The translations under genes were made by a program, and so were the position numbers. 64,000 nucleotides of DNA from an uncultured Clostridia bacterium (GTDB lineage Bacteria > Bacillota > Clostridia > TANB77 > CAG-508), in the NCBI GenBank assembly GCA_934168365.1, contig CAKPNJ010000002.1, positions 112,305 through 176,304 of the forward strand. Direction: 5' to 3'. Numbering within the stretch: position 1 is the first letter of the stretch; each line of letters opens with the position of its first letter. Below the pieces are notes generated by a model that saw only the letters and a list, made by a program, of their open reading frames with translations, did no database searches and had not been told where the DNA came from. Of this stretch, positions 28,684-38,796 are shown piece by piece.

Positions 28684-28751
28684 TAGATATTTTAAAATTT
28701 TTTAATATTTTTTTGTAATTTTTTTAAAGTCTTGGCAAAGGCTCTTGGACC

Positions 28752-28799
28752 AGGTGAAAAATCGCAAAAGGTGATTTTTCACCCCGTCCCCAAAGTCAC
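28752..28799. repeat. REP-like repeat 3
   Basis: GGTGAAAAATC and its complement form a stem, followed by CACCCCGTCCCCAAAGTCAC, the shared core in reverse. It abuts the stop codon of the S41 protease gene. Confidence 0.72.
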
Positions 28800-28801
28800 A
28801 T

Positions 28802-30010
28802 TTATTTTAATATTTCTATTGCTTTTTGTAGTTGGGTGTCGTCTTTTTCTTGTATTGTTATTTGTTTTTTTGTTTCTTCTAATAAGTCTACTTCTACATC
28901 TGGTGTTATTCCTATTTTGTGAATTGCATTATGTTTTGGTGTATAGTATTCACTTATTGTAATTTTTAGTCCACTTCCATCTGATAATTGGTGTAATTCT
29001 TGTATTATTCCTTTTCCATATGTCTTAGTTCCTACTAATGTTGCCTTTTCGTTATCTTTTAATGCTCCTGCCAATATCTCTGAGGCACTTGCTGAATATT
29101 CATTCATAAGAACTACTGTTGGCATATTTATTATTGGCTTTTCAGTAGCTTTTGTGACTTCCTCTTTATTGTTTTTGTCCTTTGTTATTAGTAGTGTAGC
29201 ATCTTTTTCGACTAACATATCTGCTATTTTAAGTGCTTCATCTACAATTCCACCACCATTATTTCTAATGTCTATTATCAATTTCTTTATTCCTTGTTTT
29301 TCAAGTTTTTTATATTTTGTTTCAAATTCACTTGCACAATTTCCTTCAAAATCTGATATTGCAATATATCCAATATTGTTGTCTAATATTTTTGTTGTTA
29401 TATGGCTAACTATAACTTTTGTTCTAGTAAGTTCAAAGGTTTTTGTCTCCCCATTTCTATATATTTCTAGTTTAACTTTTGTTCCTTCTTCTCCTCTAAT
29501 TTTATTAGATGCTTCTTCTAATTTATCTCCTGCATATTCTATATCATCTATTTTTGTAATAATATCGCCTGGTAATATTCCTGCTTTTTCAGCTGGTGAA
29601 TTTTCTATTGGTTTGATTATTAAAATGGCATTTTTTTGTATGTCCTGTGTCATATATATACCAATGCCTACAAAATTTCCATTTGTTTCTTCCATTATTT
29701 CTTTCATTTCTTTTTTTGTATAATATGTTGTATATGGATCTCCCAGAGCATCTACATATCCTTTTACAGCTCCTTCAATCATCTCCTCATCATTTATTTC
29801 TCCAATATATTTTTTCTCCAATTCACTTCTAAATTGTGACAAAGTATATTCTAAGCCTTCCAATGAAGTAGTATTTATTTTGCTATAAGTTATACCGTTA
29901 CTACTTAAATATTGGTAAGTAGCATATGCAGTTATCAAAGATGTAGTGATTATTACTATTAATATCAGCATAATCATTTTATAAATTCTCTGTGCATTTT
30001 TGTTTTCCAT
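28802..30010 (-). CDS. ctpA: S41 C-terminal processing peptidase (CtpA-like)
   Basis: An extracytoplasmic serine protease of about 402 residues: an N-terminal membrane anchor (about 10-32), a PDZ domain (IKPIENSPAEKAGILPGD, about 125-200) and the tail-specific protease core. The catalytic serine is in SASASEILAGAL and the lysine in TKTYGKGIIQ. The ATG at 30010 has a GAGAGG RBS. Located next to M23 hydrolases and FtsEX, it may process cell-wall proteins; that is context inference. Confidence 0.92.
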   Translation of the reverse strand: MENKNAQRIYKMIMLILIVIITTSLITAYATYQYLSSNGITYSKINTTSLEGLEYTLSQFRSELEKKYIGEINDEEMIEGAVKGYVDALGDPYTTYYTKKEMKEIMEETNGNFVGIGIYMTQDIQKNAILIIKPIENSPAEKAGILPGDIITKIDDIEYAGDKLEEASNKIRGEEGTKVKLEIYRNGETKTFELTRTKVIVSHITTKILDNNIGYIAISDFEGNCASEFETKYKKLEKQGIKKLIIDIRNNGGGIVDEALKIADMLVEKDATLLITKDKNNKEEVTKATEKPIINMPTVVLMNEYSASASEILAGALKDNEKATLVGTKTYGKGIIQELHQLSDGSGLKITISEYYTPKHNAIHKIGITPDVEVDLLEETKKQITIQEKDDTQLQKAIEILK

Positions 30011-30150
30011 TTTATTAAATTCCTCTCTCAACTATATATGTATATTATATTTATAAAGGTTTATAAATATTATTTTTATTGTATAAGAAAAATTGAAGAT
30101 TTTACATATACAACAAGATTAAGTTATTCTAATTGCGATTAAATCACTTT

Positions 30151-31356
30151 TTATGGTGCTTTTACGTAATTCAATGGGTCAACTGTTGCTCCATTTATTC
30201 TAACTTCAAAGTGTAGGTGTGGTCCTGTTGAATTACCAGTTGAGCCTATTTCCATTATCATATCTCCCTGTTGCACATGTGCTCCTATTTCAGTTAAAAC
30301 TTTTTGTCCATGTCCATACAATGTAGATATTCCATCTCCATGTTGTATTATAACACAATTTCCATAAGAACCCAATTTTCCTGCATATGTAACTACTCCA
30401 CCTAATGCTGCAACAGCTGGTGTTCCATAATAAGCATTTCCTATATCTATTCCTAAGTGAAAGTTTGTAACTCCTTGAATTGGATGTTTCCTTGTACCAT
30501 AATCTGATGTTATTACAGTTCCAGATTTTGCAACCGGCCAAATCATAAGTCCACCAGTATATTGAATAGAATAGTCCCCTTTTGCTATACTTATTTCTCT
30601 AATTCTTGTTTCTATTTGAATTGTTTCTGTTTTGTATTTTGTTATTTCCTCATTTAATTCTTTTTCATCTTTTGATAGCTTTGCCATATATGTTTCTTGC
30701 AAAGTTTTTGTATTTTTACATATTACTTGTGATTGTTCTACTTTTAATTTTAATGTTTTAAGTTCTTCTGTCTCTTTATCTAATTTTTGTTTTGATGACT
30801 CTATTGTTTTTTTCTGTTGCTCGACAGTTTCAATCAAATTATTGTCATATTCCATAACTTCTAATATTTTATAATATCTTGATATAAAGTCTGATAACGT
30901 TTTAGAAGACAATAATACATCTATATATAATATAGGTCCAGCTTCATATAAAGCTACTAATCTGTCTCTTAGTTGTTTTTCTTTTTGTGTATAATCTTCA
31001 GTAACAGAATTTAATTGTGTTGTTGTTTCTTTTACTGATGTTTCTAATACTTCTAGTTTACTTGCTAAGTCTTCGTTTTCACTTTCATATTTTCTTATTT
31101 TGTCATCTAGTTCTTGAATTTTTATTAGTGTGCTAGATATTTCTGTCTGCACATATTCTAATTTAAGATTTGATGCATCTAATTTCTCTTTTATTTCGTT
31201 TTTTTGATTATCTAATTCATCAATATCTTCTGTATTCATATCTATTTCGTTTTCTTGATTTTGAATATTAGTTTCATTTGTTGCTAATGAATACATTGAT
31301 ATATTAAATATAAAAACAAAAATAAGGAGAATACTTATAAACTTGTTCACTTTCAT
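30151..31356 (-). CDS. Coiled-coil M23 peptidoglycan hydrolase, EnvC/PcsB-like
   Basis: 401 residues: a signal peptide (about 1-26), two long coiled-coil regions (about 35-245), then an M23 LytM domain with HLGIDIG and GPHLHFEV zinc/catalytic motifs. This architecture is that of FtsEX-controlled division hydrolases and activators. It lies directly downstream of a paralogue and of ftsE-ftsX, supporting an FtsEX-dependent role. The upstream RBS is GGAG. Confidence 0.9.
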   Translation of the reverse strand: MKVNKFISILLIFVFIFNISMYSLATNETNIQNQENEIDMNTEDIDELDNQKNEIKEKLDASNLKLEYVQTEISSTLIKIQELDDKIRKYESENEDLASKLEVLETSVKETTTQLNSVTEDYTQKEKQLRDRLVALYEAGPILYIDVLLSSKTLSDFISRYYKILEVMEYDNNLIETVEQQKKTIESSKQKLDKETEELKTLKLKVEQSQVICKNTKTLQETYMAKLSKDEKELNEEITKYKTETIQIETRIREISIAKGDYSIQYTGGLMIWPVAKSGTVITSDYGTRKHPIQGVTNFHLGIDIGNAYYGTPAVAALGGVVTYAGKLGSYGNCVIIQHGDGISTLYGHGQKVLTEIGAHVQQGDMIMEIGSTGNSTGPHLHFEVRINGATVDPLNYVKAP

Positions 31357-31431
31357 ATACGCATTCTCCTTTCTCTAATTATTTATTTAAATGAATTTCA
31401 ACAACATCAAATGATGATTATCTTTTAAGTT

Positions 31432-32583
31432 TTACCAGTGGCAATAATCAAGAGGGTTAACTTCACTACCATAATATTGACTCTTACGAACTTCAAAATG
31501 CAAGTGTGGTCCTGTTCCTATACCAGAACTTCCACTCTTAGCTATCGTCTTTCCTGTTGAAACAGCTTGTCCCCTTGATACTAATATCTTACTTAAATGT
31601 TGATACAAAGTATATAAATTATCTGCATGTTTGATTATTACAAAGTATCCTCTTGCACTATTATATCCTGTTGAAATTACAATTCCATTACCTGCTGACA
31701 ATACTGGGGTTCCTGTAGGTACACCAATGTCTATTGCTCTATGATCTGATGTTGCTCCTGCAATTGGTACTTGTCTATTGCCATAGTATGATGTAATAGT
31801 TTTATAACCTGGTGATGATTTTGATAGTGGCCAACTTAATGTTCCCATAAATTTTCCTGTATATGAATTATTATAATCATTAGCTGCTTTTGCAAGTTCT
31901 TCTTCTAATTTTTGAATTTCCTTGTTATAGTTATTGATTTGAGTCTGTAATTTCTTTTGCTCAGCAGTCAAGTTTGCTACTTTAGCCTCTTTTTTATCTT
32001 TTGCAATTTTAACCTTAGATTGCTTATCTTGCACTGATTTTTTGCTTTCAGCTAATTCCTTTTTTTGTTTTTCTAAGTCTTTTTTTGCATTTTCCACTTC
32101 ATTCTTTTGAGCTTCTACTTTATCCATTTGTTCATTATCTGCATCTGACAATTGTTGAACCTTAGAGCTCATAGAAATATAATCCCAGATATTATCTGAT
32201 GCGAGTATAACATCTAAGAAAGTTATTCTTCCTTGTTCATATATCGCTACTAACCTATCTGCTAACAATTTCTTTTTTTCATCATATTCTTTTTGTAGTT
32301 CTTCAATTTCTGTATTTTTTTCTTTTATGTTTTTCTCTAGTTTCGTTATTTTACTGTTCAGGCTTGTTATTTCTTCTTGGTAACCAGCAATTTCATCTTC
32401 TAAATCATCAATTTCATTCAAAATAGTTTCTTTTTCTGCTGTAACTGCTTTTTTATTTTTGGTTGCTGTGCTCAAATTATTTTTTGCATTATTTAAGTCT
32501 GATTGTGTTGTTGCAAATACACTAACACACGTTATTTGCAATAAAATCAATATTAGTAAAATAGATATAACTTTTTTTCTCAT
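31432..32583 (-). CDS. Coiled-coil M23 peptidoglycan hydrolase, EnvC/PcsB-like
   Basis: 383 residues with a signal peptide (VFA-T cleavage near 24), a coiled coil at about 26-230 and a C-terminal LytM domain (HRAIDIG, GPHLHFEV). It follows ftsX by 11 bp and is the likely cognate partner of the FtsEX complex, which in other bacteria switches such hydrolases on at the septum. It is a paralogue of the next gene downstream. Confidence 0.9.
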   Translation of the reverse strand: MRKKVISILLILILLQITCVSVFATTQSDLNNAKNNLSTATKNKKAVTAEKETILNEIDDLEDEIAGYQEEITSLNSKITKLEKNIKEKNTEIEELQKEYDEKKKLLADRLVAIYEQGRITFLDVILASDNIWDYISMSSKVQQLSDADNEQMDKVEAQKNEVENAKKDLEKQKKELAESKKSVQDKQSKVKIAKDKKEAKVANLTAEQKKLQTQINNYNKEIQKLEEELAKAANDYNNSYTGKFMGTLSWPLSKSSPGYKTITSYYGNRQVPIAGATSDHRAIDIGVPTGTPVLSAGNGIVISTGYNSARGYFVIIKHADNLYTLYQHLSKILVSRGQAVSTGKTIAKSGSSGIGTGPHLHFEVRKSQYYGSEVNPLDYCHW

Positions 32584-32594
32584 ATTTTTCTCCC

Positions 32595-33521
32595 TTATAC
32601 CTCTAAATATTTCTTCATTGAAATTGCACTTCCTAGAGCTCCGATTCCAATGCCTAATACTAAGTATACTACTAATAGTGTTTGGAATAATTCTGGGAAA
32701 GTTAATAATGGTATATTTAGCCTATTATTTATTAGTGATTGTTCTATCTGATTAATTACTGCATTATATGAAAATGCTAAAATCAATAATGAAATTAGAA
32801 CTGATATTAAGCCTATTAGCATACCCTCTACCATAAATGGCCATCTAATAAAGCCATTCGTAGCTCCAACATATTTCATAATAGATATTTCTTTTCTTCT
32901 TGCATGTACTGTAAGTTTAATTGTATTTGTTATAATGAATATTGAAATAAATACTAGTATAACTAAAATTATTGTTGTAATTATATTTATTCCATCCGCT
33001 ATTTTTATCAAGGCATTTATTGTATCTGATTTAATTTCTACACTTGATATTATACTTGAACTCTCTATCTCAGTTTTTACATCATCTGCTTTTGTCAAAT
33101 CTGTTAAAGTTACAATAAAAGATGCTTTAAATGGATTGTTATCTCCACCATATGTATCCCATAAAGATTTTCTATCTTTAAACATTGTTTTCATTTCTTC
33201 TAATGCATCTTCTTTTGACTTTTCTGTTATTGTATTTACATATTGATTACTTCTTATTTTATTTTTTAGTTCTTCCTTTTGTTCAGCTGTTGCTTCATCT
33301 AAAATAAATACTTCCATTCCTTGTTGTTCTTCAATAGTTTTTGTAATATGATTTACATTTTGGCTAACTGCAAAAAATATTCCAAATACAAACATTGTAG
33401 CACACATAATAATTAAAGATGCTATTGTGGATTTTTTATTTTTAAATACGTTTCTAAAACCTTCTCCTATTAAATAACCAAAAATACTATATCTCACTGC
33501 TATATCCACCCCTTCTATCAT
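32595..33521 (-). CDS. ftsX: Cell division protein FtsX
   Basis: The permease-like subunit of FtsEX, about 300 residues with four transmembrane helices (about 30-50, 180-200, 235-255, 275-300) and an extracellular loop between helices 1 and 2. It overlaps the end of ftsE. A GTG at 33497, eight codons in, has a better RBS (AAGGGGTGG) and gives the usual FtsX start (RYSIFGYLI). Confidence 0.93.
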   Translation of the reverse strand: MIEGVDIAVRYSIFGYLIGEGFRNVFKNKKSTIASLIIMCATMFVFGIFFAVSQNVNHITKTIEEQQGMEVFILDEATAEQKEELKNKIRSNQYVNTITEKSKEDALEEMKTMFKDRKSLWDTYGGDNNPFKASFIVTLTDLTKADDVKTEIESSSIISSVEIKSDTINALIKIADGINIITTIILVILVFISIFIITNTIKLTVHARRKEISIMKYVGATNGFIRWPFMVEGMLIGLISVLISLLILAFSYNAVINQIEQSLINNRLNIPLLTFPELFQTLLVVYLVLGIGIGALGSAISMKKYLEV

Positions 33522-34173
33522 CTCTTACGATATTGCCTTCTTCAATTTGTATAACTCTTTTCTTCATTTTGTCTACAATATCTCTTGCGTGTGTTGCAAC
33601 TACTACTGTTGTTCCTCTTTTATTTATATCTTCTAGTAAAGACATAATTTCCCACGCTGTTTCTGGGTCTAAGTTTCCTGTAGGTTCATCAGCAATTAAC
33701 ATAGATGGGTTATTTACTAGTGCTCTTGCTAAAGCAACTCTTTGTTGCTCTCCACCTGATAATTCATTTGGGTACATTTTAGCTTTATTGCTTAATCCTA
33801 CCAATGATAATATCATAGGAACTTGCCTTCTAATATGTCTTGGCGTTGCCCTTACAATATACATAGCATATGCAACATTATCATATACTGTTCTGTCTGG
33901 CAAAAGCCTAAAGTCTTGGAACACTACTCCCATGCTTCTTCTTAAAAATGGTATCCTTTTTGGTTTTAGAAAAGTGGTATCTTTTCCATTTATAATAATA
34001 TTTCCTTTTGTTGGTTCTTCTTCTTTTAATATTAGTTTAATTAGCGTTGATTTTCCTGAACCAGAGCTTCCTACTAAAAATGCAAAATCTCCTTTTTCTA
34101 TTACAAAATTTGCATTATGAACAGCTTCTGTTCCGGTGTCATAAGTCTTGCTGACATTTCTAAATTCTATCAT
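33487..34173 (-). CDS. ftsE: Cell division ATP-binding protein FtsE
   Basis: A 228-residue ABC ATPase that powers signalling through FtsX. Walker A GSSGSGKST (about 36-44), signature LSGGEQQRVALARAL and Walker B LIADEPTGNLD are intact. It overlaps ftsX, so the two are translated together. Confidence 0.96.
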   Translation of the reverse strand: MIEFRNVSKTYDTGTEAVHNANFVIEKGDFAFLVGSSGSGKSTLIKLILKEEEPTKGNIIINGKDTTFLKPKRIPFLRRSMGVVFQDFRLLPDRTVYDNVAYAMYIVRATPRHIRRQVPMILSLVGLSNKAKMYPNELSGGEQQRVALARALVNNPSMLIADEPTGNLDPETAWEIMSLLEDINKRGTTVVVATHARDIVDKMKKRVIQIEEGNIVRDDRRGGYSSEI

Positions 34174-34269
34174 TTGAATAACTCCTAACTAAGATTAGAC
34201 ATCTTTTTTCTTATTCTCCTCTATCATAACAATAAAATACAATAATTGCAATAGTTTTTTTTGGAAAAA

Positions 34270-34313
34270 AGCAGAATAAATTCGCTTTAAATAGGCAATT
34301 ATTCTGCTTTTCT
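34270..34313 (-). terminator. Terminator after the 66-residue membrane protein gene
   Basis: AAAGCAGAATAA pairs with TTATTCTGCTTT around an AT-rich loop, between the small gene and ftsE. Confidence 0.7.
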
Positions 34314-34360
34314 CCTTATTTCTTATTTTTATTAAAATTCACAAAAAATTCACAATTATT

Positions 34361-34561
34361 TTACTCAAAAAATACTGCTATCAAAGGATATACAAATGCT
34401 ATAATAGGCATTAACATAAGTATTGTAAGAATTACTAATATTACTGTCGTTATTTTAACACCTTTTACAGCTTTATCTACTGATTTTGGTTTTTGTATAT
34501 CCGAATTAGCATTTGTATATTGTTTTATATACTCCTGCATTTGTTCTCTTTCGTCTTTCAT
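34361..34561 (-). CDS. Small membrane protein of unknown function
   Basis: 66 residues: a charged N-terminal half (MKDEREQMQEYIKQYTN) and one hydrophobic segment at about 36-63. It has a GGGGAAAAG-type RBS and its own terminator. No family recognised. Confidence 0.6.
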   Translation of the reverse strand: MKDEREQMQEYIKQYTNANSDIQKPKSVDKAVKGVKITTVILVILTILMLMPIIAFVYPLIAVFFE

Positions 34562-34634
34562 AAAACTTTTCCCCTTTTATTTTATGGAGCACACTGTGCT
34601 CCACTACACTTTTTTCATAAACTACTTAACTTTA

Positions 34635-35570
34635 CTATCCTTTAATTTCTTCAATAATTGCTTCACTATCTAATTTAAAATATTTTAGTAATTGTTCGGC
34701 TTTTCCAGACTTGCCAAACTCATCTTTCATACCCATTCTTATTACTTTTGTTGGATACTCTTCCGCTAATACTTCACAAACTGCAGTTCCTAGTCCTCCA
34801 ATTATACTATGATCTTCAATAGTAATTAACTTTTTGGTTTCTTTTGCACATTTTATTATCATTTCTCTATCAATTGGTTTTATTGTATGAACATCAACCA
34901 CACGAATATTTATATTTTCCTTTTCAAGTTCTTCTTTTGCTTTTAATGCTTCTGCTACTTCAACACCTGTTGCAAATACAGTAGCATCTGTACCGTCTCC
35001 TATTTGCACCATTTTGCCTATTTCAAAATTTTGATTTTCATCATATATAACTGGCGTTGCAACTCTTGCTAAACGAATATATACTGGTCCATCAATTTTT
35101 ACCATTTCTTTTATAGCCCATTTAGTTTGCACATCATCTGAAGTGCATAATACTGTCATATTGGGAATACTTCTCATTAAGCTTAAATCTTCTAACATTT
35201 GATGTGTTGCTCCATCTTCTCCAACTGTAACTCCAGCATGTGTTCCACAAATTTTTACATTAAGTTTTGGATAAGCAACACTATTTCTAATTTGGTCATA
35301 TGCTCTTCCTGCTGCAAACATTGCAAATGTACTTGCAAAAGGAATTTTACCAGTAGTTGCTAGTCCTGCTGATATTCCTATCATATTTTGTTCTGCAATT
35401 CCTACATTTATAAATCTATCTGGAAATTCTTTTTCAAAAAGACTAGTTTTTGTTGCTCCAGCCAAATCTGCTGTTAAAACAACTACATTTTCATTTTCCT
35501 TGCCTAACTCCACAAGAGCCTTTCCAAAACTCTCACGAGTAGCAATTTTATTATCTAAATCCATATTCAT
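34635..35570 (-). CDS. Transketolase, C-terminal (pyrimidine-binding) subunit
   Basis: The second half of a split transketolase, about 311 residues, containing the Pyr domain (DLAGATKTSLF, VGIAEQNMIGISAGLA) and the C-terminal transketolase domain (TIEDHSIIGGLG). It pairs with the N-terminal TPP-binding subunit encoded just upstream. Starts at 35570 or 35564 have an AAGGAG RBS; a longer reading to 35627 begins upstream of this signal. Confidence 0.93.
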   Translation of the reverse strand: MNMDLDNKIATRESFGKALVELGKENENVVVLTADLAGATKTSLFEKEFPDRFINVGIAEQNMIGISAGLATTGKIPFASTFAMFAAGRAYDQIRNSVAYPKLNVKICGTHAGVTVGEDGATHQMLEDLSLMRSIPNMTVLCTSDDVQTKWAIKEMVKIDGPVYIRLARVATPVIYDENQNFEIGKMVQIGDGTDATVFATGVEVAEALKAKEELEKENINIRVVDVHTIKPIDREMIIKCAKETKKLITIEDHSIIGGLGTAVCEVLAEEYPTKVIRMGMKDEFGKSGKAEQLLKYFKLDSEAIIEEIKG

Positions 35571-35628
35571 ATTTCTCCTTTTATATAAAATACACCTCAA
35601 CGAAGCAAGATGCTGATTATATTTCAAA

Positions 35629-36465
35629 TTAACCTATAATATGTTGAAGCTTAAGCTCATTTATAGCCTCTTCATATTGCTCTTGATTCGGAGCTTTGCC
35701 ATGCCACTCTGCCTTTCCTTCCATAAAAGAAACTCCTTTGCCTTTAATCGTACGAGCAATAATTACACTAGGCATACCTTTTTGATGTTTAGCAATATTA
35801 AAAGCATTTATCAAAGCTTCTATGTTATGTCCATTTACTTCAATAACATTAAACCCAAAACTTTCAAATTTTTCTTTTATATCTATTAGTCCTGCCACTT
35901 GTTCTACATTTCCATCAATTTGTAATGTATTATAATCTACAATTGCACACAAATTATCTAATTTATTTTTACTTGCAGACATTGCTGCTTCCCATACTTG
36001 TCCTTCTTCAAGTTCTCCATCTCCAAGTAAGCAGTATACCCTGTAGCCCTCGTGCTCCATTTTCGAACCAATTGCCATTCCTACTGCTGATGATAATCCT
36101 TGTCCTAGCGAACCTGTTGACATATCAACACCAGGAACTTTTTTCATGTCTGGATGGCCTTGTAAATTACTATCCACATTTCTGAAACCTTTTAGAAGTT
36201 CTTTGTCAAAATATTTTTTTCTTGCCAAAGTTGCATATAAAGCTGGTGCACAGTGTCCTTTTGATAATACAAACCTGTCTCTTCCTTTTGCATTTGGATT
36301 TTCTGAATCTATATTCATTTGGTTAAAGTATAAAACAGCTAAAATATCTGCACAAGAAAGTGAGCCTCCTGGATGCCCTGAATTTGCGTTATATACTTGT
36401 TCTATAATTTCTATTCTAATGTCATTTGCAATATTAGCTAATCCTTCTACTTTTGTAATTTTCAT
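35629..36465 (-). CDS. Transketolase, N-terminal (TPP-binding) subunit
   Basis: About 278 residues covering the TPP PP domain: GHPGGSLSCADIL (about 31-43), RDRFVLSKGH, and the cofactor motif GDGELEEGQVWEAAMSASK. The split organisation with the next gene is common in Clostridia. Start at 36465 is chosen from the GGAG RBS. Confidence 0.93.
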   Translation of the reverse strand: MKITKVEGLANIANDIRIEIIEQVYNANSGHPGGSLSCADILAVLYFNQMNIDSENPNAKGRDRFVLSKGHCAPALYATLARKKYFDKELLKGFRNVDSNLQGHPDMKKVPGVDMSTGSLGQGLSSAVGMAIGSKMEHEGYRVYCLLGDGELEEGQVWEAAMSASKNKLDNLCAIVDYNTLQIDGNVEQVAGLIDIKEKFESFGFNVIEVNGHNIEALINAFNIAKHQKGMPSVIIARTIKGKGVSFMEGKAEWHGKAPNQEQYEEAINELKLQHIIG

Positions 36466-36561
36466 TATATTTTCTCCTTTCACGGTTATTATATGAGTAT
36501 TATATATTTAATAAATATTTAATTCAACAAATTCACAAAAAATATACAATAATTTCAAAAT

Positions 36562-36615
36562 GTTTTTGGGGACAGAATCAAAAAGGTGATTTTTGACCCC
36601 GTCCCCAAAGGCACC
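36562..36615. repeat. REP-like repeat 4
   Basis: TTTGGGGACAGAATCAAAAA and TTTTTGACCCCGTCCCCAAA form an imperfect inverted pair around GGTGA, next to the upp stop. The right arm carries the shared core exactly; the left arm has three changes. Confidence 0.75.
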
Positions 36616-36624
36616 TAAAGTTAT

Positions 36625-37251
36625 TTATTTTGTTCCGAAAATTCTATCTCCTGCATCTCCTAAACCTGGTACTATGTATTTGTTTTCATTTAAATGGTCA
36701 TCTATATGCGCACAATATATTTGTACATCTGGATGTTCTTTTTGTACTCTTGCAAGTCCTTCTGGTGCCGCAATTATACATAGGAATTTCATTTTTGTAA
36801 CGCCCTTGCTTTTTAGTAGTTCTATTGCATCTACTGCTGAACCTCCTGTTGCAAGCATTGGGTCTAATATAATTACTTCTTTTTCTTCAATATGTTTTGG
36901 TACTTTAAAGAAATAATTTACTGGTTCAAATGTTTCTTCATCTCTGTACATTCCTATATGCCCAATTTTGGCATTTGGTATTACTCTAGTTATTCCTTCT
37001 AACATTCCCATTCCTGCTCTTAAAATTGGAACAAAGGCATATTTATCTTCATTTAATTTTCCTGTTTTAAATTTAGTAATTGGTGTTTCAATTTCCACTT
37101 CTTCTAAGTCTGCCTCTTCCATTGCTTCATAGCATAAAAACATTGCTATTTCACTAACCAATTCTCTAAATTCTTTAGTTCCTGTTTTTTTATCTCTTAA
37201 TATTGCTAATTTATGTTCAATTAGCGGATGTTTCAATTCTTTTACTTCCAT
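36625..37251 (-). CDS. upp: Uracil phosphoribosyltransferase
   Basis: Salvages uracil to UMP with PRPP. 208 residues with the PRPP motif ILDPMLATGGSAVDAI (about 127-142) and the C-terminal PGLGDAGDRIFGTK uracil-binding end. It follows uraA in one salvage operon, under the attenuator and leader ORF upstream of uraA. Confidence 0.96.
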   Translation of the reverse strand: MEVKELKHPLIEHKLAILRDKKTGTKEFRELVSEIAMFLCYEAMEEADLEEVEIETPITKFKTGKLNEDKYAFVPILRAGMGMLEGITRVIPNAKIGHIGMYRDEETFEPVNYFFKVPKHIEEKEVIILDPMLATGGSAVDAIELLKSKGVTKMKFLCIIAAPEGLARVQKEHPDVQIYCAHIDDHLNENKYIVPGLGDAGDRIFGTK

Positions 37252-37266
37252 ATTTAACTTCCTTTC

Positions 37267-38613
37267 TTATACTTCTACTGTTTCTTTTTCTTCTTTTGTT
37301 TCTGCTGGATTTAATTTTTTCTTTTCTGGTTTATTGTTTGGTATACAAAGATTTAACAATATTCCAATTACTGCTGCTAAGCTCATTCCTGAAATAGTAA
37401 GTGAAAAATCTCCATTTACTATTGATATTGCTGCTCCTCCTAAGCCTAATACCAACATTGTTGAAGCAACTACTACATTTTTAGGATCTTCAAAATCTAT
37501 TTGTTTTTGAATAAGTACCTTTAAACCATTTACTGCAATAAATCCGTATAGAAGTAGTGAAACTCCTCCTAATACTGGTTGTGGGATACTTGAAACTATT
37601 GCTGTAAATTTACCTAAGAAGCCAAGTCCTATCGCTAAAATGGCTGCTAAGCCTATTACCCAAACTGATGCAATTTTTGTCATTCCAACTACTGATGTAT
37701 TTTCTCCATAAGTTGTATTAGCAGGTCCTCCTAATGCTCCTGCTACAAATGTAGCAATACCATCTCCTAATAAAGTTCTGTCTAATCCGGGATTTTTTAA
37801 TAAATCTTTATTTATAATCGTACTTAATGCTGTGTGGTCTCCAATATGTTCTGCCATTGTTACAAGTGCAATTGGCGCTATTGTTAGCACTGGTCCAAAG
37901 TTTAGTGCATAATCTTTAAATGGCAATACAAAATTTGGCATACTGAAAAATCCTGCTTGTGCTACTTGAGTAAAGTCTACTAATCCTAAGCAAATTGATA
38001 ATACGTAACCTGATACAATTCCAACTAAGAATGGAATTATTTTCAAAAATCCTTTTGCTTTAGTCATTACAATTGCCGTTACTAAGAATGAAACTGCTGC
38101 AACCAATACGCCCTTCCATTCGAATGGTGTTCCTGAGCTTAAACCTATTTGTGATATAGCACTTGGTGCTAACCCTAAGCCTATAATCATAATCATTGGG
38201 CCAATAACTACTGGTGGTAATAGTTTATCAAGCCAGCCTTTTCCTGTAAAGTGAATAATTGTTGCTACTATTACATAAATTAAACCTACTGCCATAATTC
38301 CTGTCATTGCTCCTGATGTTCCACCTTTCAAAAAGGCTGCTGCAATTGGTGTTATAAATGCAAATGAGCTTCCTAAATAAACTGGTGATCTTCCTTTTGT
38401 GCATAGTATGTAAATCAATGTTCCTATTCCTGAAGTTACCAGTGCTACTGGAATTGTAAGTACTGTCTCCCCTGCTGCTGAATTTACTAATATTGGTACT
38501 AAAATTGTTGCACCAAACATAGCAAAAACGTGTTGGATTGCTAAAATAATCCATTTGCCAATTGTTGGCTTTTCATTTACGTCTAAAATCATTTTGCTTT
38601 CGTTCATAAACAT
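37267..38613 (-). CDS. uraA: Uracil permease (NCS2/UraA family)
   Basis: A polytopic uracil:H+ symporter of 448 residues. Family motifs include QHVFAMFGATILVP, GSSFAFI and the transport signature NTTYGENTSVVGMTKIAS. Basic residues end the C-terminus. It is the first gene of uraA-upp. A start at 38607 has better spacing from AAAAGGAGG. Transcription is probably controlled by the attenuator at 38650-38675. Confidence 0.94.
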   Translation of the reverse strand: MFMNESKMILDVNEKPTIGKWIILAIQHVFAMFGATILVPILVNSAAGETVLTIPVALVTSGIGTLIYILCTKGRSPVYLGSSFAFITPIAAAFLKGGTSGAMTGIMAVGLIYVIVATIIHFTGKGWLDKLLPPVVIGPMIMIIGLGLAPSAISQIGLSSGTPFEWKGVLVAAVSFLVTAIVMTKAKGFLKIIPFLVGIVSGYVLSICLGLVDFTQVAQAGFFSMPNFVLPFKDYALNFGPVLTIAPIALVTMAEHIGDHTALSTIINKDLLKNPGLDRTLLGDGIATFVAGALGGPANTTYGENTSVVGMTKIASVWVIGLAAILAIGLGFLGKFTAIVSSIPQPVLGGVSLLLYGFIAVNGLKVLIQKQIDFEDPKNVVVASTMLVLGLGGAAISIVNGDFSLTISGMSLAAVIGILLNLCIPNNKPEKKKLNPAETKEEKETVEV

Positions 38614-38649
38614 TTCCTCCTTTTATTTTTTGGTACAAAGCACAAATAA

Positions 38650-38681
38650 AAAACACTAATAGTATTATTAGTGTTTTTCTA
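38650..38681 (-). terminator. Attenuator terminator in the uraA leader
   Basis: A 13-bp stem AAAAACACTAATA with a short loop, then TTTTTTATTT on the minus strand, between the promoter and uraA. The stop codon of the leader ORF lies within the 5' arm. Confidence 0.82.
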
Positions 38682-38775
38682 AAATATTTATAGTAGGAAA
38701 ATTAGAAATCATAAATAAAGCAATTACTTGCATTGCTTTTGTTAGTTTCAATTTATTTCCTAAAAACTTTGTCAT
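38668..38775 (-). CDS. Leader peptide ORF of uraA-upp
   Basis: A 35-codon ORF (MTKFLGNKLKLTKAMQVI...) with an AGAGG RBS, about 20 nt after the predicted start of transcription. Its stop codon is inside the attenuator stem, so a translating ribosome would melt or prevent the terminator. This is the arrangement of leader-peptide-coupled attenuation such as pyrBI of enterobacteria. A function of the peptide itself is not suggested. Confidence 0.6.
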   Translation of the reverse strand: MTKFLGNKLKLTKAMQVIALFMISNFPTINILEKH

Positions 38776-38796
38776 TTTTTGTACCTCTTTCGAGAA